Positions 39,295-47,209 of a DNA stretch of 48,472 bases are shown here, in pieces; position 1 is the first letter of the stretch, and each line of letters begins with the position of its first letter. The position numbers and the translations under genes were made by a program. This DNA comes from Fimbriimonadales bacterium (lineage in GTDB: Bacteria; Armatimonadota; Fimbriimonadia; Fimbriimonadales; GBS-DC), in assembly GCA_026003075.1 (NCBI GenBank), contig BPGO01000014.1:1-48472 (forward strand), in the 5' to 3' direction. The notes beneath the pieces were generated by a model, which worked only from the letters and a program-made list of their open reading frames with translations, ran no database searches and was not told where the DNA came from.

Positions 39295-39572
39295 TGCGAA
39301 TAAACCAAGCATTTCCGCCTATAGAGCCGACCCCAGGCACGCAGCGCAACCCGCAACTCCTGCGCGCGTGCCAAGAGTTCGAGTCGATCTTCATCTTGCA
39401 ACTGTGGCGTGCGATGCAAAACACGATTCCAAACCAACCGAAAACGCTTAACTATACAGAGATGTTTGATGTGCAATTTGCCGATTATTTAGCCAAGCAT
39501 GGGCGTTTCGGATTGGCAGAGCAACTCTATGAGCAGTTGAGCCGACATTTACCGAAGGAGCCGACGCCATGA
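39294..39572 (+). CDS. flgJ: FlgJ-like rod-binding protein, N-domain only
   Basis: A 92-residue protein equal to the N-terminal rod-binding half of FlgJ. The pattern ACQEFESIFILQLWRAMQNTIP and the final helix with FADYLAKHGRFGLAEQLYEQL match the family. There is no muramidase half, as in many non-proteobacterial flagellar systems, so a separate peptidoglycan hydrolase must open the wall for the rod. The ATG overlaps the flgI stop by one base (TAATG), and the end overlaps flgN by four bases. Confidence 0.88.
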   Translation: MRINQAFPPIEPTPGTQRNPQLLRACQEFESIFILQLWRAMQNTIPNQPKTLNYTEMFDVQFADYLAKHGRFGLAEQLYEQLSRHLPKEPTP

Positions 39573-39970
39573 AAACTTACACAGATTGGCTGAACGACTG
39601 GCTGCGCGAGGGCAGGCGCGCATTGCCGCTGCTGGAGCAGTGGCGCGACGCCCTCGTCCAACGCGACCTCGAGCGCATCGACCGCCTGAACGCGCAACTC
39701 CAGCCGATTCTGGAGCGGTTAGAGCAGGCGCGCGCCGCCGTAGCGCAACTGGAATCGCCCGAGATGCTGCCCACGCCCTTGCTCCAGAGCGCATTCCACC
39801 TCGCCCAGCAGATCGATACGATCGCTCAAACCGCCTACGACATCATCTTGAACGAACTGGACTACACGCACGGCTTAATGGCGATTCTCACCCGTGCAGC
39901 GGAATCGGAACACTACGCTCCCACCGTTGCGCCGAGCAGCCCCACTGTGCTGCTCAACACGGAGGCATAA
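39569..39970 (+). CDS. flgN: FlgN-like flagellar export chaperone
   Basis: A 133-residue helical protein at the position of FlgN, the chaperone for the hook-filament junction proteins FlgK and FlgL, which follow directly. Long amphipathic helices occur (LREGRRALPLLEQWRDALVQ, DRLNAQLQPILERLEQARAA) and the last part is polar and Pro/Ser-rich. Sequence motifs in FlgN are weak, so context is the main evidence. It overlaps flgJ by four bases (ATGA). Confidence 0.78.
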   Translation: MKTYTDWLNDWLREGRRALPLLEQWRDALVQRDLERIDRLNAQLQPILERLEQARAAVAQLESPEMLPTPLLQSAFHLAQQIDTIAQTAYDIILNELDYTHGLMAILTRAAESEHYAPTVAPSSPTVLLNTEA

Positions 39971-39973
39971 ACC

Positions 39974-41329
39974 ATGCCCAGTTTTCAAGGCATCGAGTTA
40001 GGCGCACGCGCCCTGCGAGCCTTTCAGATAGGCTTGGAAGTCACAGGGCACAATGTGGCGAATGTGAACACGCCGGGCTTCTCGCGTCGGCGCGTGCATT
40101 TCGCCAACACGCCCGAATACGCCTTCAACCCCAACATTCGCATTGGCACAGGCGTCGTCGTGCAGCATGTGCAGCGCGTGCGCGATATGATGCTGGAGCA
40201 ACGCATCAACGCCAATACCAGCGATTTCGCACGCTTGGATACCCTGCGCCAGCAACTGCAGGGCATCGAAGGCGTCATGCTGGAGCCGGGGGAGGAGGGT
40301 GTCAGCGCACGCCTGAACGCCTTCTTCAACGCTTTTGATGAACTTGCCACCCGTCCCGACAGCATGGCAGCCCGTCAGAGCGTCCTCCAAGCCGCCAGCG
40401 CGCTGGTCGGCAGCATACGAAGCCTCTATAAGAACTGGCAGAATCTGAACACCCAGATACAGCAGCGCATGAGCCAGACCATCAGCGAGGCGAACGACCT
40501 CGCGGCGCAAATCGCTCGGCTCAATGAGCAAATCCGCGCGGCGCAGTCCAACGGCGCAGAAGCCAGCGACCTGCTCGATCAGCGAGACCGCATGATGACC
40601 CGCCTGAGCGAGCTGGTCGGCGCACGGGCGCACTACACCAGCGACGGGGGCATCATGGTCTTCGTGGATGGGCACACCCTCGTGCAGGACGGCGCATCGT
40701 TCCCATTGCCCAATGCTATCGATGTGCCCAATCGCGACTTGGATAGCACGCCCGTCGACATCCGCATTCAGAGTGGGCAACTGCGTGGACTGATGGACGC
40801 CGCTGCGAACCTTCAGGACTACATGAGCCGCCTGAACCTGTTCACCAACACACTGATTACCGAAGTGAATGCCCTCCACCAGACAGGCTACGGGCTGGAC
40901 AACAACACTGGCTACCTGTTTTTTGATGGGACAGACGCTTCGAACATCGCGCTGCATAGCGACATCAGCGACCCCCAGCGCATCGCCGCCAGCGGCTTGC
41001 CCAACACCCCGGGCAATAACGGCATCGCACAGGCATTGGTGAACCTGCGCAACCAGCCCCTGGCGACGCTGGGCGGCATGAGCCTGACGCAATATTACCG
41101 CGACTTGGTCGGACAGGTCGGAAACGAGGCGCAGGTCTCCAGAAATCGCGCCGAATCGCAACAATTAACGCTGGAGCATCTCTACCAGATTCGCGAATCG
41201 GTGTCAGGCGTCTCGTTGGACGAGGAAGCGGCGAATCTGGTGAAGTATCAGCGCAGCTATCAGGCTGCTGCGAAGGTGATTAGCACCTTCGATGCGCTGA
41301 TCCAAGATGTGTTGCAAATCGTACGGTAA
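39974..41329 (+). CDS. flgK: Hook-filament junction protein FlgK (HAP1)
   Basis: A 451-residue FlgK. The N-terminal flagellar rod-type motif is clear (ELGARALRAFQIGLEVTGHN, then VANVNTPGFSRRRV), and the C-terminal helix ends with VSLDEEAANLVKYQRSYQAAAKVI and FDALIQDVL, both diagnostic. In between lie long coiled-coil segments (LNTQIQQRMSQTISEANDL, ARLNEQIRAAQSNG). It joins the hook to the filament with FlgL. It is at the short end of the family, lacking most of the variable outer domain. It follows flgN by three bases and precedes flgL by six. Confidence 0.96.
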   Translation: MPSFQGIELGARALRAFQIGLEVTGHNVANVNTPGFSRRRVHFANTPEYAFNPNIRIGTGVVVQHVQRVRDMMLEQRINANTSDFARLDTLRQQLQGIEGVMLEPGEEGVSARLNAFFNAFDELATRPDSMAARQSVLQAASALVGSIRSLYKNWQNLNTQIQQRMSQTISEANDLAAQIARLNEQIRAAQSNGAEASDLLDQRDRMMTRLSELVGARAHYTSDGGIMVFVDGHTLVQDGASFPLPNAIDVPNRDLDSTPVDIRIQSGQLRGLMDAAANLQDYMSRLNLFTNTLITEVNALHQTGYGLDNNTGYLFFDGTDASNIALHSDISDPQRIAASGLPNTPGNNGIAQALVNLRNQPLATLGGMSLTQYYRDLVGQVGNEAQVSRNRAESQQLTLEHLYQIRESVSGVSLDEEAANLVKYQRSYQAAAKVISTFDALIQDVLQIVR

Positions 41330-41335
41330 GACGCG

Positions 41336-42220
41336 ATGCGAATCAGCACCTACTGGCAGTTTCGGCGAATGGAACGCGCAACCGAGCAGAGCGTGCATCA
41401 GATGACGCTTTGGCAGCAGCGCGTTGCCACCGGCAAGCGCATCGAGCAGCCGTCGGACGACCCCGTCGGCTCGGTTCACGCGCTCGCCCTGCGCGAGCAA
41501 ATCCAGCAAATCGACCAATATGGGCGCAACATTCGTGAGGCGCGCCTCTTTTTGCAAGCGACGGAGCAAGCGTTTGCAGATATCGGCGACATCCTGCACC
41601 GCACGCGCCAGATTATCACGCAGGGCGCCAACGACACCAACGACGCCAACGCACGCGAAGCCTTGGCCCAAGAGATCCGCGAACTCCAGCGCCGCCTGCT
41701 ACAGATTGGCAACCAGCGCCCCGACGGCGAACGGTACCTGTTCAGCGGGCAGACCGTACATACCGCGCCTATCGATGTGGTGGGAGGCGTGGCGAGCTAT
41801 GTGGGCGACGGCAACCCGATGCTGGTCCAAATCGCCGCTGACCGCACCCTCGCGATGAACTTTTCAGGCGCACGAATCGCCGACCTGTATAACAAACTCA
41901 CACAGATCGAAAACAACTTACTCAGCGGCGCGTCAGCGCAACTGTCGATGGTCGACCTGCAAGATATCGAGCAGTTCCAAAACGAGTTCCACCGCTATCG
42001 GGGCGAGGTGGGCGTGCGTCTACGCGAACTCACCAACTACGAGCAGCTGCACCTGAACCGACGCGACCAACTCACGGGCAACCTCGCCGACATCGAGGAG
42101 ATCGACCTCGCCGAAGCCATCAGCCAACTGAAACAATCGGAGCTCAGCTATCAGGCATCGTTACAAGTGTTCACGCGAATCCAGAGCGTGAATCTGTTCG
42201 ATTTCCTGCGCGGAGGTTAA
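41336..42220 (+). CDS. flgL: Hook-filament junction protein FlgL (HAP3)
   Basis: A 294-residue FlgL. The flagellin-like N-terminal domain (MRISTYWQFRRMERATEQSVHQM, then RVATGKRIEQPSDDPVGS) and the C-terminal helix (AISQLKQSELSYQASLQVFTRI, ending FDFLRGG) match the family; these are short extracts from longer matches. The middle contains the expected NDTNDANAREALAQEI and RYLFSGQ motifs. It forms the outer part of the hook-filament junction. The ribosome site is weak, and expression probably depends on coupling to flgK. fliW follows after three bases. Confidence 0.96.
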   Translation: MRISTYWQFRRMERATEQSVHQMTLWQQRVATGKRIEQPSDDPVGSVHALALREQIQQIDQYGRNIREARLFLQATEQAFADIGDILHRTRQIITQGANDTNDANAREALAQEIRELQRRLLQIGNQRPDGERYLFSGQTVHTAPIDVVGGVASYVGDGNPMLVQIAADRTLAMNFSGARIADLYNKLTQIENNLLSGASAQLSMVDLQDIEQFQNEFHRYRGEVGVRLRELTNYEQLHLNRRDQLTGNLADIEEIDLAEAISQLKQSELSYQASLQVFTRIQSVNLFDFLRGG

Positions 42221-42223
42221 AGC

Positions 42224-42688
42224 ATGGAACTTGAAACCACACGATTCGGTACAATTAATGTACAAGCGGACGACATCATCACTTTCGAGGACGGACTGGT
42301 GGGTCTTAGTCAGTATCGTCGTTTCGTCCTGATACGCCATGATAGCGAGGGTCCTTTCTGGTGGCTGCAATCGGTAGAGGAGCCGAGTTTTGCAATGCTA
42401 CTGATTGACCCGTGGTACTTCCGACCGGACTATGAGGTGGTGTTGTCGGATTCTGAAGTTGAGCGGCTACAGTTGGATGAGTCGACGCCGCGGGCGGTTT
42501 TGACGACCGTAACGATACCGGCGGGCAAGCCGCATGCGATGACTTCCAACTTGCTCGCGCCGATCGTGATCAACACAGAGCGGCGCATCGGACGGCAGGT
42601 GATTTTAGATGACGAGCGCTACCATACGCGCCATCCGATCTTGCAGGAGATGTGGCGCTATACGCAGACCGCGGAAGCCGCCGGCTAA
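42224..42688 (+). CDS. fliW: Flagellar assembly factor FliW
   Basis: A 154-residue FliW. It starts TTRFGTINVQADDIITFEDG and continues LVGLSQYRRFVLI, then FWWLQSVEEPSFAMLLIDPW, then LTTVTIPAGKPHAMTSNLLAPIVIN and a final QVILDDERYHTRHPI, all expected FliW blocks. FliW binds CsrA and blocks it until flagellin releases FliW, linking flagellin translation to assembly. The next gene is csrA, the classical arrangement. CGGAGG precedes the ATG. Confidence 0.96.
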   Translation: MELETTRFGTINVQADDIITFEDGLVGLSQYRRFVLIRHDSEGPFWWLQSVEEPSFAMLLIDPWYFRPDYEVVLSDSEVERLQLDESTPRAVLTTVTIPAGKPHAMTSNLLAPIVINTERRIGRQVILDDERYHTRHPILQEMWRYTQTAEAAG

Positions 42689-42715
42689 CGCAACACGCCA
42701 GGGAGGGCAATCTCT

Positions 42716-42949
42716 ATGTTAGTGCTGACACGCAAGGTTAACCAGAGCATTATGATTGGCGATGAGATTGAGGTCGTCGTGCTGGAGGTGCGCGGCGAGC
42801 AGGTGCGCCTCGGCATCAAAGCCCCCCGCAATGTGACCGTGCATCGGCGCGAGATTTACGAAGCCATCCAGAAAGAGAACCTCATGGCAGCGCAGACCCA
42901 GCCCGAAGATGTGCCTACCCCCACAAAACAGGTCAAAAGCGCGTCGTAG
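42716..42949 (+). CDS. csrA: Carbon storage regulator CsrA
   Basis: A 77-residue CsrA, an RNA-binding translational regulator. The [20 protein letters not shown] start, [26 protein letters not shown] core with Arg residues that bind GGA motifs, and a polar tail are all present; each extract is part of the full-length match. Together with fliW just upstream it would repress flagellin translation in the FliW-CsrA switch. The gene has an AGGGAGGG ribosome site that itself contains GGA, so autoregulation is possible. Confidence 0.97.
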   Translation: MLVLTRKVNQSIMIGDEIEVVVLEVRGEQVRLGIKAPRNVTVHRREIYEAIQKENLMAAQTQPEDVPTPTKQVKSAS

Positions 42950-42991
42950 GGTATCAGGTAAGCCCGCAAATTGTGGAATAACCCCCATGCC

Positions 42992-43768
42992 ATGAAACCG
43001 CTGGTGAAGGTGCTGGCAGTGGGGGTTGTTGCTGCAGGCGTGGGCGTGGCTGCTGGCAGGATGCTCGCGCCCCAGCCGAAACCAATACCCACAGAACCGT
43101 TGGGCAAACTCCAGTACGGCAACGACCTGTTCGCCCAAGGCAAGTTGCTGTCGCAGCCGGTGGACGAGATGACCCGCTACAAACTGGAGACGGAGGGACA
43201 AAAACCGTTTGCGATTATCGTCTCCTGTGCCGATTCGCGGGTGCCACCAGAGCTGATTTTCAATCAAGGGCTGGGCGACCTGTTCGTGGTGCGCGTGGCA
43301 GGCAACATCGTCAACGCAGAGAACCTCGCCTCCATCGAGTACGCAGTGGAACACCTCAAAACACCGCTGATTGTAGTGTTGGGACACACCCACTGTGGGG
43401 CGGTCAAGGCGGCGGTTTCCGGCAAGCACCTGGAGGGGCACTTACCGCAACTCGTCGCGCATATTGAACCCGTCGTGAAGCAACTCCACGCCACCCATCC
43501 GCATCTCAAGGGCGATGCGTTGATCGAACGCGTGGTTGAAGAGAATGTCCGACACACGCTGCAGACCATCTACCAGCGCAGCGACATTGTGCGCCATTAT
43601 TACGAGCAAGGCAAATTGGAATTCGCAGGCGGCGTGTATCACTTGCGCGAGGGGAAGGTGGAATGGCTGAAGCTGCCCGAGCCATTCGATTCGAGCGAAG
43701 AAAAATCGGCGTCCTCAACCGGTTCGAGCGCGGCGCACGCCGCTGATGCGCATTCGTCGCACCCTTAG
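42992..43768 (+). CDS. Membrane-anchored or exported beta-carbonic anhydrase
   Basis: A 258-residue beta-class carbonic anhydrase, converting CO2 and water to bicarbonate. The zinc site is intact: Cys79 with Asp81 and Arg83 in SCADSRVPPE, and His132 and Cys135 in GHTHCGAVKAA. Unusually for the class, the N-terminus has a membrane segment (VKVLAVGVVAAGVGVAAG), so it is anchored to or exported across the membrane. The C-terminal 25 residues are Ser/Ala/His-rich. TTG 42971 is an earlier possible start, but ATG 42992 gives a normal signal. There is no clear ribosome site; it follows csrA by 42 bases and precedes pyrK. Confidence 0.92.
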   Translation: MKPLVKVLAVGVVAAGVGVAAGRMLAPQPKPIPTEPLGKLQYGNDLFAQGKLLSQPVDEMTRYKLETEGQKPFAIIVSCADSRVPPELIFNQGLGDLFVVRVAGNIVNAENLASIEYAVEHLKTPLIVVLGHTHCGAVKAAVSGKHLEGHLPQLVAHIEPVVKQLHATHPHLKGDALIERVVEENVRHTLQTIYQRSDIVRHYYEQGKLEFAGGVYHLREGKVEWLKLPEPFDSSEEKSASSTGSSAAHAADAHSSHP

Positions 43769-43772
43769 CAGG

Positions 43773-43778
43773 TACACT
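43773..43778 (+). promoter_or_regulatory. -10-like box of pyrK-pyrD
   Basis: TACACT ends eight bases before the pyrK ATG at 43787, right after the carbonic anhydrase stop. This again predicts a transcript starting at or next to the start codon. Confidence 0.35.
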
Positions 43779-43786
43779 TTCTGCTG

Positions 43787-44590
43787 ATGAGGCGTTATGA
43801 GTTGCCTGCTGTGGTGGTGGAGCATCAACGGCGTGGCAAGAACCTCTATGAGCTGATTCTGCATGCGCCGCCGATTGCCCAGAGCGCAACGCCAGGGCAG
43901 TTTGTGATGTTGCGTCCCGTGCGCACGCATGCCCCCCTCTGGCGTCGCCCGTACAGTATCCTGCGTGCGAACCCCGACAAGGGCGTGTTCAGCGTGCTTT
44001 ACTCGGTGCAGAGCGCGTTCACTGAGTTGCTCTCGATGAAGCCCATTGGTTCCACAGTGCAGACGCTGGGTCCGCTGGGGAGCTCGTTTCAGCCGGTGCG
44101 ATCAGCGCGGCGGCACATTCTCGTGGCAGGCGGGGTGGGCGCACCGCCGCTGTGCTTTTTCGCCTCGCGCCTCGCCCCGATTTTACAAGCAGGGGAACAT
44201 CTCCTCATCCTTGCCGGAGCGCGTCGCGCGGATCTACTGGTGGGGCTGGATGAGTTCCGTGCGCTGGGTGCGGTAGTGCAAATCGCCACCGACGACGGCT
44301 CGCAAGGCTACAAGGGGTATGTCACCGACCTGCTCCAAGACGCTTTGGAAGACCCCATCGAATCGGCGGTCTATGCGTGCGGACCGAACCGCATGCTGCG
44401 GGTCGTGGCGCAGCAGTGCCTTGCGCGTGGCGTCCCGTGTCAGGTCTCGCTGGATGCGCCGATGCCTTGCGGGATTGGCGTCTGTTTGGGTTGCGCCGTG
44501 AAAGTAAACATCCCTGGGAGCGGCGTGTGGTACAAGCGCGCCTGTATAGAGGGCCCCGTGTTTCGCGCGGAGGAGGTGGTCTGGGAATGA
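43787..44590 (+). CDS. pyrK: Dihydroorotate dehydrogenase electron-transfer subunit PyrK
   Basis: A 267-residue FAD and 2Fe-2S protein that passes electrons from dihydroorotate, via PyrD, to NAD+. The N-terminal FAD-binding barrel (GQFVMLRP, WRRPYSIL) is followed by the nucleotide-binding domain (ILVAGGVGAPPL, ILAGARRADLL) and the C-terminal iron-sulphur motif with Cys228, Cys233, Cys236 and Cys253. The stop overlaps the pyrD ATG by four bases, so the PyrK-PyrD complex is made from one transcript. Confidence 0.95.
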   Translation: MRRYELPAVVVEHQRRGKNLYELILHAPPIAQSATPGQFVMLRPVRTHAPLWRRPYSILRANPDKGVFSVLYSVQSAFTELLSMKPIGSTVQTLGPLGSSFQPVRSARRHILVAGGVGAPPLCFFASRLAPILQAGEHLLILAGARRADLLVGLDEFRALGAVVQIATDDGSQGYKGYVTDLLQDALEDPIESAVYACGPNRMLRVVAQQCLARGVPCQVSLDAPMPCGIGVCLGCAVKVNIPGSGVWYKRACIEGPVFRAEEVVWE

Positions 44591-45501
44591 CGCCAGACCT
44601 GCGCGTCACGCTGAGCAGGCTCCAGTTACGCAATCCCGTGATGGTCGCAGCAGGAACCTTTGGCTATGGGCTGGAGTATCATCACTTGCTTGACCTCACG
44701 CAGTTGGGCGCGATAGTGACCAAAAGCCTCACCCTTGCGCCTCGTATGGGCAACCCGCCCCCACGCGTCGCCGAAACGCCTGCGGGCATGCTCAACGCCA
44801 TCGGGCTGCAAAATGACGGCGTGGATGCGTTCCTGATGGAGACCCTGCCCCGCCTCCGCGAGTACGGAACGGCGATCATCGCCAGCGTTGCAGGGGAAAC
44901 TCTTGAAGAGTATATGCAGGTCGCCGAGAAACTGAGTCGCGCGGAAGGCATTGCCGCGCTGGAGTTGAACCTCTCCTGCCCGAATCAAGCGCGTGGCGGG
45001 ATAGAGTTCGGCATCAACCCAGAACTCACCGCGCATGCCGTCAGCTTGGTGCGTCAAGCATCGGACCTTCCCCTCATCGCGAAACTCTCGCCGAATACGG
45101 GCGATATAGTTCCGATTGCCCAAGCTGCCGTTCAGGCAGGAGCCGATAGTTTATGCCTGATCAACACCGTCTTAGGCGTCGCGGTGGATGCCGAAACGCG
45201 TCAGTTCCGTATCGCCAGCAAGGTCGGCGGCTTATCGGGGCCTGCCATCAAGCCCATTGCCCAGTACCATCTTTGGCGGGTGCGTCAGGCTCTGCCCGAA
45301 ACGCCCCTGATTGGCGTGGGCGGGATTAGCAACGCCGCCGACGCCATTGAGTTCCTCCTGTTGGGGGCGCACGCCATACAGGTCGGCACGGCGAACTATG
45401 TGCAGCCAACGCTTGCGCTTGAGATTTTGCAAGGAATCGAGGAGTATCTAACGACGCACGGATTCGAGAGCGTGGAATCTATTCGAGGAACTGTTTCCTG
45501 A
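44587..45501 (+). CDS. pyrD: Dihydroorotate dehydrogenase catalytic subunit, class 1B
   Basis: A 304-residue FMN-dependent class 1B dihydroorotate dehydrogenase, fourth step of pyrimidine synthesis. Conserved parts: LRNPVMVAAGTFGYG, VTKSLTLAPRMGNPPPR, MLNAIGLQNDGVDAF, the active-site loop ALELNLSCPNQARGG with catalytic Cys131, LIAKLSPN, and the FMN-binding GGLSGPAIKPIAQ, LIGVGGISNAADAIEFLLLGAHAIQVGTA end region (extracts of a longer match). ATG 44587 overlaps the pyrK stop; the longer frame from 44377 lies within pyrK. The last 23 coding bases overlap the convergent mqnA gene. Confidence 0.96.
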   Translation: MTPDLRVTLSRLQLRNPVMVAAGTFGYGLEYHHLLDLTQLGAIVTKSLTLAPRMGNPPPRVAETPAGMLNAIGLQNDGVDAFLMETLPRLREYGTAIIASVAGETLEEYMQVAEKLSRAEGIAALELNLSCPNQARGGIEFGINPELTAHAVSLVRQASDLPLIAKLSPNTGDIVPIAQAAVQAGADSLCLINTVLGVAVDAETRQFRIASKVGGLSGPAIKPIAQYHLWRVRQALPETPLIGVGGISNAADAIEFLLLGAHAIQVGTANYVQPTLALEILQGIEEYLTTHGFESVESIRGTVS

Positions 45502-46255
45502 GCATCGCCTCATACTCACGCCGAAATCGCTCCAGCCCGTGCAGAAACGCCGCGTCAATCGCATAGACCATCACTTCGCTCAGGTAGCGTCGGCACAGAT
45601 CCAACGGGATGCCCGTGCGCTTGGACTCGGTTTCCACAATTGCTGGGAGGTGCGCCTGACCCCACTGATAGGCATCGTGGAGCAACGCGGCAATCGATTC
45701 GGCGGGCGATTCGGGATTCATCAGCCACACCGCCCACACGAACGGCAATCCTGTCCATGCATTCCATGCCGCGCCGAGGTCTAACCACTGCGCAACGGCT
45801 TCATGCTGTGCCGTCATCCCCAAATCGCCAATCAACAGGGCTGCATCCGCCGATTGAAGCATCACATTCAGGTCTGGGGGAGCGGAGAGATATTTCGGGT
45901 AGACCCCATAGGCGCGTTCCAGTAAGATGCGCGTGAGTGCCGCCGAAGTGAGTGAGCTGGTGTCCAGCGCGACGGTCTGGATATGGGCTATCGGCGTCTT
46001 ACTGAACAGGCGCACACTGAGCGCCTCACGGCGCGAAGCGATTGCCAAGCCGTCCACAAATCGCGTCTCGGGACGCCGAAAATGCTCTACTGAGGAGACC
46101 AGCGCGACCTCGATGGTCCGCTGTTCCAGCATCTGTGCCAACCTCGAAGGCGGTGCGTAAACCACCTCCGCATAGCGCATCCCCGCGTCGGTTTCCAGCC
46201 AGCGCGTGAGCGGCGCGGCGTTGATGTACGGCACGCTTCCTATTCGTAAACGCAT
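45479..46255 (-). CDS. mqnA: Chorismate dehydratase MqnA
   Basis: A 258-residue MqnA, first enzyme of the futalosine pathway to menaquinone, converting chorismate to 3-[(1-carboxyvinyl)oxy]benzoate. It has the periplasmic-binding-protein-like fold and family pattern: RIGSVPYINAAPL, VALVSSVEHFRR, IASRREALSVRLFSK, VALDTSSLTSAALTRILL, ALLIGDLGM, and TGLPFVWAVW. It lies one base after the prenyltransferase gene on the same strand, so both menaquinone genes form an operon. Its 3' end overlaps pyrD coding sequence by 23 bases on the opposite strand. Confidence 0.94.
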   Translation of the reverse strand: MRLRIGSVPYINAAPLTRWLETDAGMRYAEVVYAPPSRLAQMLEQRTIEVALVSSVEHFRRPETRFVDGLAIASRREALSVRLFSKTPIAHIQTVALDTSSLTSAALTRILLERAYGVYPKYLSAPPDLNVMLQSADAALLIGDLGMTAQHEAVAQWLDLGAAWNAWTGLPFVWAVWLMNPESPAESIAALLHDAYQWGQAHLPAIVETESKRTGIPLDLCRRYLSEVMVYAIDAAFLHGLERFRREYEAMLRKQFLE

Positions 46256-46256
46256 T

Positions 46257-47105
46257 TTAGAACACCCTATCTAACAGCGCGAACACGAACAGACCGATAC
46301 TGACATAACCGTTCAGCGTGAAGAAGGCGACATTCAAGCGGCTGAGGTCGTGCGGTTTGACGAGCGACTGTTCGTAGGCAAGCATCAGCGCGGCGAACAC
46401 CACGCCAAGATAGTACCATAAGCCGGCTCCCAGAGCGACGCCGCCCATCAGGAACGCGCCGATACACAGCGCGTGCGCGATTCGTGCGATACCAATCGCG
46501 CGCGCCCCGCCCAGGGTTTGAGGCAGGCTGCGCAAGCTGTGCGCACGGTCGAACACCTCATCTTGCAGGCTATAGAGGATATCGAACCCCGCCACCCACA
46601 GCGTGACGCCCAGCGTGAGCCACATCGGCGCAGGCTCCAGCGTCCCCCGCACGGCAATCCAGACTGCGCTCGGCGCAATCCCCAGCGACAGCCCCAGCCA
46701 AAAGTGCGACAGTGGCGTGAACCGCTTGGAGTACGAATAGCCCAGGATCACCGCCAACGCAACGGGCGCCAGCACAAAGCAGACCCAGTTCAACTGCCAC
46801 GCCGCGTACAGGAACACAATCACCGAAACCCACATCGCCGTGCGCATCTGCTGCACGGTAAGCAATCCCGCAGGGAGAGCGCGGTTGCGCGTGCGCGGAT
46901 TGAGCGCATCGATGTCGCGGTCGGCGATTCGGTTAAACGCCATCGCCGCTGTGCGCGCCGAGACCATCGCGACGAGAATCCAACCTACCACCCGCGCCGA
47001 CGGAACCCCTTCTGCCGCGTACAGCAGGCTCAAAAGCGCGAACGGCAGCGCGAAAATCGTATGCTCGAACTTGATGGCTTCCAAAAAAATCCGAACCGTG
47101 CGCAT
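46257..47105 (-). CDS. mqnP: UbiA-family prenyltransferase, MqnP-like
   Basis: A 282-residue membrane prenyltransferase of the UbiA family with about eight membrane spans. The first Asp-rich motif is NRIADRDID (Asn58, Asp62, Asp66) followed by NPRTRNRALPAG; the second is FDILYSLQDEVFDRAHSLRSLP. These bind the prenyl diphosphate through magnesium. Together with mqnA in one operon it is most likely MqnP, which attaches the prenyl chain in the futalosine menaquinone pathway. The frame continues to 47195, but ATG 47105 begins the family-typical MRTVRIFLEAIKFEHTIFALPFA, given here in short. Confidence 0.88.
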   Translation of the reverse strand: MRTVRIFLEAIKFEHTIFALPFALLSLLYAAEGVPSARVVGWILVAMVSARTAAMAFNRIADRDIDALNPRTRNRALPAGLLTVQQMRTAMWVSVIVFLYAAWQLNWVCFVLAPVALAVILGYSYSKRFTPLSHFWLGLSLGIAPSAVWIAVRGTLEPAPMWLTLGVTLWVAGFDILYSLQDEVFDRAHSLRSLPQTLGGARAIGIARIAHALCIGAFLMGGVALGAGLWYYLGVVFAALMLAYEQSLVKPHDLSRLNVAFFTLNGYVSIGLFVFALLDRVF

Positions 47106-47126
47106 TCTCAGGCGATTTGCATGCCA

Positions 47127-47132
47127 ATTGTA
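47127..47132 (-). promoter_or_regulatory. -10 box of mqnP-mqnA
   Basis: TACAAT on the minus strand, 21 bases before the mqnP ATG at 47105. It is divergent from the TATACT of the ATPase gene on the other strand. Confidence 0.4.
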
Positions 47133-47163
47133 CCTGAACACGCCTATGGTAGCCCCACTGAGG

Positions 47164-47169
47164 TATACT
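47164..47169 (+). promoter_or_regulatory. -10-like box of the GspE-type ATPase gene
   Basis: TATACT lies 40 bases before ATG 47210, whose AGGAG (47198-47202) is seven bases upstream of the start. Confidence 0.35.
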
Positions 47170-47209
47170 CTCGCTGTCCACAAGCGTCTAAGCACTCAGG
47201 AGCAAAACG

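Noticed and set aside
39998..41164. A 388-residue open frame on the minus strand opposite flgK
   Set aside because: It mirrors flgK codons, and composition and motifs support only flgK.
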